Origin: Candidatus Shapirobacteria bacterium
Lineage (GTDB): Bacteria > Patescibacteriota > Microgenomatia > UBA12405
DNA: 16,614 nucleotides
Direction: 5' to 3'
Assembly (NCBI GenBank): GCA_009885205.1
Contig: VFLE01000125.1
Coordinates: 1 to 16,614 of the forward strand
Positions 6,411 to 12,882 of the stretch are shown here, in pieces (the stretch's first letter is position 1; each line of letters begins with the position of its first letter). Both the position numbers and the translations under genes were made by a program. The notes below the pieces were generated by a model. It had not been told where the DNA came from. It was given only the letters and a program-made list of their open reading frames with translations, and ran no database searches.

Positions 6411-8303
6411 TTATAAAGTATCACAATTATTACCTAAACATTGTTGTTTATTTTCATTATCAAATTTAGCATTATATTTTTCATTATCCCAGTTGATTTT
6501 TGTAGGTTGTTTATTTAAACCTTCTAAAAATTGTTCTTCTGTAATCTCTATAAAAGGTGATTGTTGGTAAGTATTATCATCTTTTGGTAAAAGTGCTATA
6601 CCTGTCATAGTATCAAAATGCTTATAAATTTCTGCTCCTAATTGTAAGAAATTTGAATCATTATAATTAATAGTAATACTCGGTTTATGTTCGCAGTAGT
6701 AATCATTATACATTCTCCAAAGTCTAAAATGCTCTAACGGGTCTAACTCTTTTGTAGTTATTGCCCCTTCAGGTGATTTAAGGTAAAAACTAAAAACTAA
6801 ATTTGCTTTACTATAAAAATCAACTTCATAAGGAACATTCGCTTTAATCAATTTATCACAAAGTGGATCATTACTACTTATTCTAACATTTCTAATGTAA
6901 TATTTAGCATAGTTTGGGTGTAATCCTGATGATGTCCCATTTAATGCCGAGCAAGTCCCAGAAGGTTTAATAGCGGTAATACTTGCACTTTGATTTATTC
7001 CTAATTCCTCAGAAATTGTTTTATTAATAAAAATAGCAGTGTTTTTTAATTCTTCTAAAAATTCCTTAGTAGGTTTTCTCGTAAGAATATTATCGAAAAT
7101 ACCAGTCATACTAACACCTAATAGTCGTTCTTCTTCACAATTTTGCTTATAAATTGGTCTTAAAAATTTAAAATCAGTATAACGACTTTGTAAAGTCCCT
7201 AAAACAGTCGCTATACCTATTTTACTAATTAAAGTTGCCTCTGTATCTTCAGGTCTAACAATAACTTCCGATAAATTACAAAACTCGGCACTCTTGAGTA
7301 TTATTTCACAGCAAGGATTACTACCAAATTCAAAGTAATCTTTATTTATTGCTCTTCTTCTTTCAACTTTATCAACTTTTTTATTTACTGCTTCCAATGA
7401 ATAAAAACCTCTTTCTCCTGAGTATGATTCATAAATTGTTTTGTATTCCTTCATAAACTCAGGTAAAGAAGGTTTCTTTTTATAAACAGCACTATTATTT
7501 GCTAAACTATAATGTAAATTATTAACATACCACTGTCCGCTCTTTGCTTCTGCTAAATCTTTATCATCTAAATCACTTAGACAAATTAAAGCACTTCTTC
7601 GAACTCCTCCAACTACGACAATTGACGCAGTTTTACAAACAATAGAATGACATTCAATAGTAATTAATTTTCTCCCTTTTGAATTTTTAAAAGTTTCAAT
7701 AGTAAAATCAAAGAGTTCTTTTAATGGTTCATGACCTGATGCAAAACCTCCAAAAGTTTTTAAAGGTTCGCCTTTTGCTCTAATTTTTCTATAATCAAAA
7801 GTATGAATTCGACCTTCATAAAGTTCTTTAATTAAAAACTTAAATGCTTCCGCCCAATGTAATTTTGAATCACCAATTGAGTAAGGATTTTCAGGTTCAA
7901 AATCTTCTAAATTTTCAGGAACATCAGGAAGCAAATTAACTTTTTCTTTTTCTACTGAATAACCTACTCCGCAACCATTCATTAAGATATAAAGAATTTC
8001 ACTAAAAACCTCCTGACAATCTACCGCTACGTAGCAACAGTTATATCCTGAAATATTATCGTTAGAATGAGCGATTCCAGCAGTCATAAGCATTCTCATT
8101 GAAGGCATAACCTGCTGGTTCAAAATTGCTTTAAAACATCTATCTTTAAATTGTCTTTGGAATAAAGGGTTCGTATCTTCAAAAAGATAATTAATAAAAC
8201 GCTTTACACATTCGCCCCAATTTTCTTTTCTTTTTTCTTCTGGTAAATAACGGGCATAAGTTCTTTTAAATACGAATTCTTGAAATACGTTTGAGTTGGA
8301 CAT
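6411..8303 (-). CDS. nrdJ: Adenosylcobalamin-dependent (class II) ribonucleoside-triphosphate reductase, 630 aa
   Basis: This enzyme reduces ribonucleotides to deoxyribonucleotides with a thiyl radical made from adenosylcobalamin. Residues are counted from ATG 8303. SNPCCEI at 328-334 gives the radical Cys331 and Glu333; Cys342, eleven residues after Cys331, and Cys89 (YNCCYV) fit the active-site disulfide pair. GGVRRSAL (232-239) and KPSGTCSALNG (446-456) are conserved substrate-region motifs, and the tail ends in CLGNNC (622-627), the C-x4-C pair that shuttles electrons from thioredoxin in monomeric class II enzymes. Those spacings match the Lactobacillus leichmannii type, but at 630 residues this one is about 110 shorter. 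The frame opens upstream to a TTG at 8318; I chose ATG 8303 because the TTG lies inside the TTTTCTTTTTGTATTATATACC promoter string. No small subunit gene is present, as expected. Confidence 0.92.
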   Translation of the reverse strand: MSNSNVFQEFVFKRTYARYLPEEKRKENWGECVKRFINYLFEDTNPLFQRQFKDRCFKAILNQQVMPSMRMLMTAGIAHSNDNISGYNCCYVAVDCQEVFSEILYILMNGCGVGYSVEKEKVNLLPDVPENLEDFEPENPYSIGDSKLHWAEAFKFLIKELYEGRIHTFDYRKIRAKGEPLKTFGGFASGHEPLKELFDFTIETFKNSKGRKLITIECHSIVCKTASIVVVGGVRRSALICLSDLDDKDLAEAKSGQWYVNNLHYSLANNSAVYKKKPSLPEFMKEYKTIYESYSGERGFYSLEAVNKKVDKVERRRAINKDYFEFGSNPCCEIILKSAEFCNLSEVIVRPEDTEATLISKIGIATVLGTLQSRYTDFKFLRPIYKQNCEEERLLGVSMTGIFDNILTRKPTKEFLEELKNTAIFINKTISEELGINQSASITAIKPSGTCSALNGTSSGLHPNYAKYYIRNVRISSNDPLCDKLIKANVPYEVDFYSKANLVFSFYLKSPEGAITTKELDPLEHFRLWRMYNDYYCEHKPSITINYNDSNFLQLGAEIYKHFDTMTGIALLPKDDNTYQQSPFIEITEEQFLEGLNKQPTKINWDNEKYNAKFDNENKQQCLGNNCDTL

Positions 8304-8328
8304 TGGTATATAATACAAAAAGAAAATA
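8304..8328 (-). promoter_or_regulatory. TTTTCT-type promoter of the reductase gene; decides its start
   Basis: On the minus strand it reads ATTATTTTCTTTTTGTATTATATACCA up to ATG 8303. Because this string overlaps the upstream TTG-initiated extension, the ATG is the better start. Confidence 0.55.
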
Positions 8329-8334
8329 ATTTTT

Positions 8335-8640
8335 TTAAATTAACGGTTTTTCATCTTTCGTTGATAATTTGTTTTTTAATTCTTTTTGATATTCTTCTTT
8401 ATTCTTTTCTACTTCCTCAGTATTAGGTTTTGAACTGTAAAAGACTGGTATTTTTTCAATTTGTATTCCTTCTAAATGCTTCTTATTCTTATGTTTTAAC
8501 TTTAATCTTTTACTTCTCAAACTATAAGCAGTATTATGTGTAATATTCAAAAATTCGCATAACTCATTGATTGTATTAAATTTATGTTCTACAAAATTAT
8601 CACCATCTGGTATTTTTAATAAAAATTTTTCTTGCTTCAT
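8335..8640 (-). CDS. Possible helix-turn-helix DNA-binding protein, 101 aa
   Basis: Residues about 21-45 read as a helix-turn-helix: FNTINELCEFLNITHNTAY, then SLRSKRLKL. This is the usual pattern of a first helix, a turn after LNI and a recognition helix starting at THNTAY. It resembles the small repeats that accompany homing endonucleases and viral regulators (NUMOD1-like), but here it stands alone with a short N-terminal strand (EKFLLKIPDGDNFVEHKF) and a charged, lysine/glutamate-rich tail from about residue 70. The likely role is binding viral DNA, perhaps as a transcription regulator; this is inference from the motif only. It has its own TTTTATTTCTTATATATAT promoter element directly before the ATG, and lies between the reductase and the lipase-like gene. 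Confidence 0.65.
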   Translation of the reverse strand: MKQEKFLLKIPDGDNFVEHKFNTINELCEFLNITHNTAYSLRSKRLKLKHKNKKHLEGIQIEKIPVFYSSKPNTEEVEKNKEEYQKELKNKLSTKDEKPLI

Positions 8641-8660
8641 ATATATATAAGAAATAAAAT
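8641..8660 (-). promoter_or_regulatory. TTTCT-type promoter of the HTH-like gene
   Basis: Minus strand ATTTTATTTCTTATATATAT abuts the ATG at 8640. Further upstream, TTCAACAAAATG (8689-8678) begins at the base after the stop codon of the preceding gene. Confidence 0.55.
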
Positions 8661-8689
8661 AATATACGTATTTTTTTCATTTTGTTGAA

Positions 8690-9280
8690 TTAAAAATTAT
8701 TTATATTATTCGCATTATTGTTTAAATTTTTATAATCTTTCAACTTTTCGTAAGTTTCATCTTTTGTATTATAACTAAATAATGAATAAGCATCACCTCT
8801 AATTTTAAATATTTTACTATCTGTTTTTAATAGAATAGGATTAAATGCAATATGTGGTATATTATATTTTTTACTGAGATAATCTCCTTGAATAGAATTT
8901 AAACCAAAACTTCCTATTCCTATTATTTCATCTTTATTAAAATTTAAATCTTTTGGTTGATAAGTATCTATTTCATTATTTACAAAATTATATATACTTA
9001 TCATATCTTTTTTAGTGTCGTTGAGAGTTTCAAATTTTGGATTCTCTAAACTATTTAATATTATGTATTTATCTGTTATTATATCATCTTTATTCTTTCT
9101 AAGAAGATCTAAAATCTCTTCTTCTTCATTATTAAAACTAATACTATCTACTTTTATTGTATTATTGAAAACTTCCTTCAACTTATCCTTTATAAAATCA
9201 TAATCAAAATTAGAAATCTTTTGTTTAACTTTGGTTGAAAGTGGTTTTATATATTCATTCTTTTCACCCAATGCCCTCAT
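8690..9280 (-). CDS. Possible degenerate lipase-like alpha/beta hydrolase, 196 aa
   Basis: I do not recognise this with certainty. The C-terminal part follows the layout of lipase-type alpha/beta hydrolases. A helix with Asp/Thr-rich lead-in (NDTKKDMISIYNFV, 87-100) precedes a hydrophobic strand into IIGIGSFGLNS (119-129), then QGDYLSKKYNIPHIAFNPIL (131-150), then KIRGDAYSLFSYN (159-171). In active lipases the strand leads into GHSLGG; here the aligned residues are GIGSFG, so the GxSxG nucleophile elbow is not intact, although Ser124 is one position away. RGDAYS sits where many lipases carry their late acidic residue. Lipase-like genes are known in polinton-like viruses and virophages. No signal peptide is visible. 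The first 60 residues are highly charged. The gene starts only 6 bases after the 50-codon gene, so the two may share a transcript. Confidence 0.45.
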   Translation of the reverse strand: MRALGEKNEYIKPLSTKVKQKISNFDYDFIKDKLKEVFNNTIKVDSISFNNEEEEILDLLRKNKDDIITDKYIILNSLENPKFETLNDTKKDMISIYNFVNNEIDTYQPKDLNFNKDEIIGIGSFGLNSIQGDYLSKKYNIPHIAFNPILLKTDSKIFKIRGDAYSLFSYNTKDETYEKLKDYKNLNNNANNINNF

Positions 9281-9286
9281 ATAATA

Positions 9287-9439
9287 TTATTGTTTATTTT
9301 TTTTTCCTTTTCCTTTTGGATCTTTCTCAATTTGTATAGTCTTCTGACTCTCAGCATTTTCTTTTCTTTCAAGTTTAGTTTCTTTCTTGATTTCAGGAAT
9401 TTCAAGTTTAGGTAAAACTGGTTTTTCTTTTTTAGTCAT
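9287..9439 (-). CDS. Very small lysine-rich protein, 50 aa
   Basis: The frame from ATG 9439 to TAA 9287 encodes a 50-residue peptide of very unusual composition, mostly Lys and Glu with regularly placed prolines. It starts MTKKEKPVLPKLEIPEIKKE and ends in a Lys/Gly tail (PKGKGKKNKQ). It is too short for an ordinary ORF cut-off, but its ATG sits directly behind TTTTATTTCTTATTATTATAA, almost identical to the element of the gene at 12508 and others. It fits tightly between its neighbours: 25 bases from the P-loop NTPase gene and 6 from the lipase-like gene. Likely disordered, perhaps nucleic acid or DNA-condensing, but that is only inference from charge. Composition resembles the larger charged proteins at 14066 and 15420. 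Confidence 0.6.
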   Translation of the reverse strand: MTKKEKPVLPKLEIPEIKKETKLERKENAESQKTIQIEKDPKGKGKKNKQ

Positions 9440-9460
9440 TTATAATAATAAGAAATAAAA
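9440..9460 (-). promoter_or_regulatory. TTTCT-type promoter of the 50-codon gene
   Basis: Minus strand TTTTATTTCTTATTATTATAA abuts ATG 9439. This near-copy of other gene starts is the main argument that the small gene is real. Confidence 0.55.
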
Positions 9461-9464
9461 TTAT

Positions 9465-10070
9465 TTAGATTTTTCTTTCAATAGAAAGTTCATCACAAAA
9501 CATATTAAATAATTCATCAAAAGTATTAAATATTTTAACATCTTTATCTACTAATCTATTTCTACAATAATTAAGGTAATTTATAAAAGGATATTTAGAT
9601 TTAATTGTTTCATTAAGTTTCTTTGAAGGGCATAAATAAAGTCCTTTCTTAATTAAAAGATATTTTTTCATATCTCTTGAAGAACTAATAACAACAATTG
9701 TTTTACTATTTTTTAACTCATTTAGATGATTAACTAATTCATCTAAATATGCTTTACACAAAGCAAACAATTTACTTTGATACATAACTACATCATTAGT
9801 TTTAAGTTTAATTAATCCTTCAACTAATGAAGCATTTTTTGGGTCATTTAGTGTAGCGTGTTCTATGTCTAAAAGGTATAAATCAGTATTATCATCTAAC
9901 TTGAACTCATTATTGTAAGATTCAATAAGTTTAGTTTTACCTGAACCAGCAGGTATATTAACGAAAACTAATTTACAGTTTTTTCTTTCTTTAACTCTCT
10001 TTATAATTGCACCACCAACTAAATTGAAGGCAAATTTACCAACAGTCATCAAAGCGGTATTATCAGTCAT
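9465..10070 (-). CDS. P-loop NTPase of unknown role, 201 aa
   Basis: KLVFVNIPAGSGKTKLIES at residues 33-51 is a beta strand leading into a nucleotide-binding loop (AGSGKT, 41-46), in the form seen in helicases and some kinases; the first Gly of the usual loop is replaced by Ile. A possible Walker B strand is DLYLLDIEH around 63-71, and a further strand SKTIVVISSSRD (121-132) could be the sensor region. The N-terminus (about 8-24) is a hydrophobic helix with Gly pairs. With 201 residues it is too small for a replicative helicase and fits a nucleotide kinase or a small ATPase better. It is distinct from the packaging ATPase at 14649. The neighbours are a PD-(D/E)XK nuclease upstream and small charged genes downstream, so a DNA or nucleotide role is plausible. 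Confidence 0.7.
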   Translation of the reverse strand: MTDNTALMTVGKFAFNLVGGAIIKRVKERKNCKLVFVNIPAGSGKTKLIESYNNEFKLDDNTDLYLLDIEHATLNDPKNASLVEGLIKLKTNDVVMYQSKLFALCKAYLDELVNHLNELKNSKTIVVISSSRDMKKYLLIKKGLYLCPSKKLNETIKSKYPFINYLNYCRNRLVDKDVKIFNTFDELFNMFCDELSIERKI

Positions 10071-10094
10071 ATAATAGTATAAAAGAAAAAAAAA
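10071..10094 (-). promoter_or_regulatory. TTTTCT-type promoter of the P-loop NTPase gene
   Basis: Minus strand TTTTTTTCTTTTATACTATTAT runs into the ATG at 10070 and fills the whole spacer from the stop codon of the nuclease gene. Confidence 0.5.
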
Positions 10095-10598
10095 TTAAAT
10101 ATAAGAAATATTAATTAATTTTGTAATCGGTATATGTGCATAATTGTTTTTCTCAAATTTTCCCCTTAAAGTGTTTAAACAATCTTTAAAAGTAAGTTCT
10201 GCTATACTATCCTTTTTAATTTCATAGTAGCAAAGTTCATCAGTATAAAGAAAAACAGCAAACGCCCTATTCTCAGTGTTTTCATATAATTGTTTAACTT
10301 GCTTGATAAATTTATTCGTTCCGTATATTGTTTCGGGGTATTCTTCTTTTTTAATGCTTCTTGATTTAAGTTCAATTGATATAGTTTGATTAGTAATAAG
10401 ATGAGTGAAAGTCCAATCTATTACGGCGTATCTTGATTTTTTAATTTTATAATCAGTATTAAGATTAATATTTAATAGATGGTTGAAATAATCAATAATA
10501 GTATCTTTATACAATATTTCATTCATCTTACCCATTTCAGCATAAGGTTTGCAATTAGTTTTAAATTCTTCATTTGAAATCTTATTATTTGTAGTCAT
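10095..10598 (-). CDS. PD-(D/E)XK-fold nuclease, 167 aa
   Basis: The core signature is clear: Asp61 in YAVIDWTF (57-64), then a strand with IELKSR (75-80) giving Glu76 and Lys78, the D-xn-ExK metal site. An earlier conserved acidic position, Glu27 in GKMNEILYKDTIIDYF, fits the first helix of the fold. After the core, YPETIYGTNKF and KQVKQLYE form the helix that often packs over the active site, followed by a hydrophobic strand (AFAVFLYTD). Enzymes of this type in viruses cut or resolve DNA, for instance as junction resolvases or as restriction-like nucleases; which applies here cannot be told from sequence. It lies just before the capsid gene, at the end of the DNA-metabolism block. The ATG at 10598 follows TTAATTTCTTTTTATAATATAT. 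Confidence 0.75.
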   Translation of the reverse strand: MTTNNKISNEEFKTNCKPYAEMGKMNEILYKDTIIDYFNHLLNINLNTDYKIKKSRYAVIDWTFTHLITNQTISIELKSRSIKKEEYPETIYGTNKFIKQVKQLYENTENRAFAVFLYTDELCYYEIKKDSIAELTFKDCLNTLRGKFEKNNYAHIPITKLINISYI

Positions 10599-10620
10599 AT
10601 ATATTATAAAAAGAAATTAA
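10599..10620 (-). promoter_or_regulatory. TTTCT-type promoter of the PD-(D/E)XK nuclease gene
   Basis: Minus strand TTAATTTCTTTTTATAATATAT abuts the ATG at 10598. The rest of the spacer to the capsid stop holds an ATCAACCGAATATT string similar to the one upstream of the capsid gene. Confidence 0.5.
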
Positions 10621-10665
10621 TTTTTATTTTTTGTCATATTTTTAATATTCGGTTGATATTGATAT

Positions 10666-11994
10666 TTAGAAATCAACTTGAACCATTCCATTAGGAAGAA
10701 TAGTATAAACTACATCAAAGTTAGAATAGCATAGAGCATTTAGATTTACAGCAGGGGTGGCGGACATAGTAATTTTGAAATTAATAGGTAGAGAAAGAGT
10801 AGCAGTATCGAGACCAGAAAACAAATCACTTTCTCCGTAGTTTTCGAATGAGATACCCATTGCAAATGAACCTGCCTTGGTATAAGTTGCTTGATTGTTA
10901 AAATGAGGTTGGAAAACAGCAGTTGATCCTAAAACATTGTATAACCCACCTGAGTTATAACATTTCATCAATTCGCTAAATGCTTCACATAGGTTTTTGC
11001 TTGAAGCGGTATTATCAACAACAATATCTTGAATAGGATATTGAATACTTCCTATTCTTACAGAGTAAGCAGTAGTATTAGAACGATAGGATTGTATTCC
11101 AGAAATTACAGCAGTTGGTGAGGGGTGAGTAAGAAGCATTACTAAGGATTTAAGGGACATATTACGAGCGGGAATATTAAAGTTAGAATTAGCAGAGGTA
11201 ATAGTATTTTGATATAAAGACCAATCAAAAGACTTAATTTTTAAACCTTGGGTTAGTTGAAGTTGTTTCAAACTATTCATAGCAACATCATCATCAATTT
11301 GGACTATTTTAGCAACATATTCAACATTGGAAACAGTATAAACAGCAGTAGTTGGTGCGGTACCAGTAGATGCCATAAATGCCTTTAAGAAAGTAGTTTG
11401 GAAGTAAATTTCAATAGTAAGACCACCAGCGAGGAATTCAAGAGGAACATAACGAGAACCGCTTAAAATACCAGCGAGTAAAGGGATTGTAAAGGTTTCA
11501 CTTTCAGCATTAGTAATAGGACCCGAACCGACTTGAACTACGAAATCATTAGCAGTAGTTCCTCCTAAAATAGGGTAGTTATTGTTATTAGCATCAAGAC
11601 CAGAAACAATACTTAAAGTTCTGAGTAAATCATCACTTCCAGAAACTTGAACTAAATGATTTGCAAGTTCAGCATATCCAGAAATATCACTTAAAACAGT
11701 AGAACCTGATAAAATTCTAACTCTATCAATTACACCAGACGCCATAGGATCGGCAACAATAGGTTGGTCAGAACCATTACCAATTGTGAATTTTAAAAAA
11801 GACTCATTACCACAAAGAAAACCGTTTGCTCTCACATCAATACGACAAATGTTATTTGAAGTTACGGGGGTAAAACTCGTTCCGTTTGATGGGGAGAATT
11901 TCATTGTTTTACTCGTACTTTTAACAGCATTAGGTAAAGAAACATACTTGTAAGGGGCAGAAGGCATAGCGGTGTTAGAAATAGGCATTGACAT
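10666..11994 (-). CDS. Major capsid protein, double jelly-roll type, 442 aa
   Basis: This would be the protein that forms the trimeric hexon-like capsomers of an icosahedral shell. The N-terminus has the opening of polinton-like virus capsid proteins: a basic/polar arm to about residue 32, FSPSNGTSF, then CRIDVRANGFLCGNESFLKFTIGN, the first jelly-roll strands. The next block, GVIDRVRILSGSTVLSDISGYAEL (about 86-109), is the characteristic helix-strand segment of this group. The rest is beta-rich with many Ser/Thr/Asn loops, and the C-terminus (FDVVYTILPNGMVQVDF) is a final strand. Size fits PLV capsid proteins (about 400-550). Codon use looks less A/T-biased than in its neighbours, as expected for an abundant protein. 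No signal peptide or membrane segment. The promoter TTTTATTTTCTATATATATATCAA lies directly upstream. Confidence 0.85.
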   Translation of the reverse strand: MSMPISNTAMPSAPYKYVSLPNAVKSTSKTMKFSPSNGTSFTPVTSNNICRIDVRANGFLCGNESFLKFTIGNGSDQPIVADPMASGVIDRVRILSGSTVLSDISGYAELANHLVQVSGSDDLLRTLSIVSGLDANNNNYPILGGTTANDFVVQVGSGPITNAESETFTIPLLAGILSGSRYVPLEFLAGGLTIEIYFQTTFLKAFMASTGTAPTTAVYTVSNVEYVAKIVQIDDDVAMNSLKQLQLTQGLKIKSFDWSLYQNTITSANSNFNIPARNMSLKSLVMLLTHPSPTAVISGIQSYRSNTTAYSVRIGSIQYPIQDIVVDNTASSKNLCEAFSELMKCYNSGGLYNVLGSTAVFQPHFNNQATYTKAGSFAMGISFENYGESDLFSGLDTATLSLPINFKITMSATPAVNLNALCYSNFDVVYTILPNGMVQVDF

Positions 11995-12018
11995 TTGATA
12001 TATATATAGAAAATAAAA
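11995..12018 (-). promoter_or_regulatory. Promoter of the major capsid gene with TTTTCTATATATA core
   Basis: Minus strand TTTTATTTTCTATATATATATCAA before the ATG. Unlike most others it contains TCTA followed by a long TA run, similar to the TCTA element known for late genes of CroV and its virophage Mavirus. TTCAACAGAAT (12051-12041) lies further upstream. Confidence 0.55.
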
Positions 12019-12055
12019 AAAAAATTAATATTCTATTAATATTCTGTTGAATTAA

Positions 12056-12508
12056 TTAATAATCATAACAAATTAAAACGAAATTTACATAGAAATCATG
12101 ATCATCTACTGGAATATTAGTCATTTCTTCAATCCAAATATTATGTTTTCCGTTTGCGTAAGTTATTTCTAAACTATCATCAAATGAACCCGTTGATATA
12201 TAATAAGGTGCTTCACTATAAACAGTAATTAGAGTATTTCCGTTATTAACTAAATTTCCGTTATTTGTTTCTGTTTGTGAATTTAATGTTGAATAACTAT
12301 TTAAATATCTTAGAGTATTACTTTTCAATTGATAAAAATTAAGAAGTTGTTGAACTAATGGTAAAACAACAAATTCTTTAATATATAAACGATGACTTTT
12401 ATACTTAGCAATATCAGGCACTAACAAGTTGAAAGTATATACACCATTTACGGGCGTTTCTAACATCTCAGTTTTTCTAATAGTAATATTTACTTTATGT
12501 TCTTTCAT
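12056..12508 (-). CDS. Beta-rich virion-associated protein candidate, 150 aa
   Basis: I do not recognise the family. The protein is made of alternating hydrophobic strands with Asn/Thr/Ser-rich loops (for example NSQTETNNGNLVNNGN near 77-92), which suggests a single beta-sandwich. Its opening has the same order as the penton-like protein at 12883: a short strand with NITIRK, a GVYTFNLLVP strand, a polar turn, then a strand ending FVVLPL, compared with LIINSG, KLKLFLP and STQIPM there. That could mean a shared jelly-roll fold, but I cannot prove it by eye. Placed directly upstream of the major capsid gene, it could be a cement, spike or second minor capsid protein. The TTTATTTCTTATTATTAT element before ATG 12508 is the same kind as in the metabolic block. 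Confidence 0.6.
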   Translation of the reverse strand: MKEHKVNITIRKTEMLETPVNGVYTFNLLVPDIAKYKSHRLYIKEFVVLPLVQQLLNFYQLKSNTLRYLNSYSTLNSQTETNNGNLVNNGNTLITVYSEAPYYISTGSFDDSLEITYANGKHNIWIEEMTNIPVDDHDFYVNFVLICYDY

Positions 12509-12526
12509 ATAATAATAAGAAATAAA
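12509..12526 (-). promoter_or_regulatory. TTTCT-type promoter of the 150-residue protein gene
   Basis: Minus strand TTTATTTCTTATTATTAT abuts ATG 12508. Almost the same string occurs at 1169-1190 and 9440-9460, about 11 and 3 kb away. Confidence 0.55.
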
Positions 12527-12556
12527 TTATTTTTTAATTATTTTTAAATCAAATTA

Positions 12557-12850
12557 TTATTGCCCTGATATTTTAGACGCAATACCCTTTGCTTTTTCTA
12601 AGGCATTACCTACTTGACCAGAATCAATAGCACTACTTACATATTTCGCACCTTCCCCCACTTTACCAATTATATCCCCAACAAATGGACTAAACTCCCC
12701 TGCTATTCTTGCGACTTCAGGCGCATACTCTGCAACTTTACCCGCTATTTGTCGAATTAAAGGAACTTTCTCACCTATTGCTTTAATTCCTTGTCCTATT
12801 TTTTGCCCAATCGATGATATACCCGCTCGTAAATTATCAAAAAATCCCAT
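12557..12850 (-). CDS. Glycine-rich amphipathic protein, possible pVI-like membrane-lytic minor capsid protein, 97 aa
   Basis: The protein starts MGFFDNLRAGISSIGQKIGQ and consists almost entirely of short amphipathic helices with Gly, Ala, Ile and Lys at regular spacing (GIKAIGEKVPLIRQIAGKVA, then EYAPEVARIAGEFSPFVGDI, then KVGEGAKYVSSAI). There is no long uninterrupted membrane span. This layout resembles the membrane-disrupting N-terminal part of adenovirus protein VI and the similar small proteins in polintons and adintoviruses, which sit inside the capsid and help entry. The identification rests on composition and position next to the penton gene, not on a sequence match. Gly2 could be modified, but residue 6 is Asn, so a myristoylation signal is not convincing. 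The upstream sequence lacks the TTTCT core. Confidence 0.6.
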   Translation of the reverse strand: MGFFDNLRAGISSIGQKIGQGIKAIGEKVPLIRQIAGKVAEYAPEVARIAGEFSPFVGDIIGKVGEGAKYVSSAIDSGQVGNALEKAKGIASKISGQ

Positions 12851-12882
12851 TAATGTATAATAATATAAATTAAAAAATTTAA

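Noticed and set aside
8304..8318. TTG start giving the reductase five extra residues
   Set aside because: The extension consists of promoter sequence; ATG 8303 fits the spacing of other genes.
9015..9203. Plus-strand 62-codon frame
   Set aside because: Antisense to the lipase-like gene; composition is reversed Lys/Glu/Asn codons.
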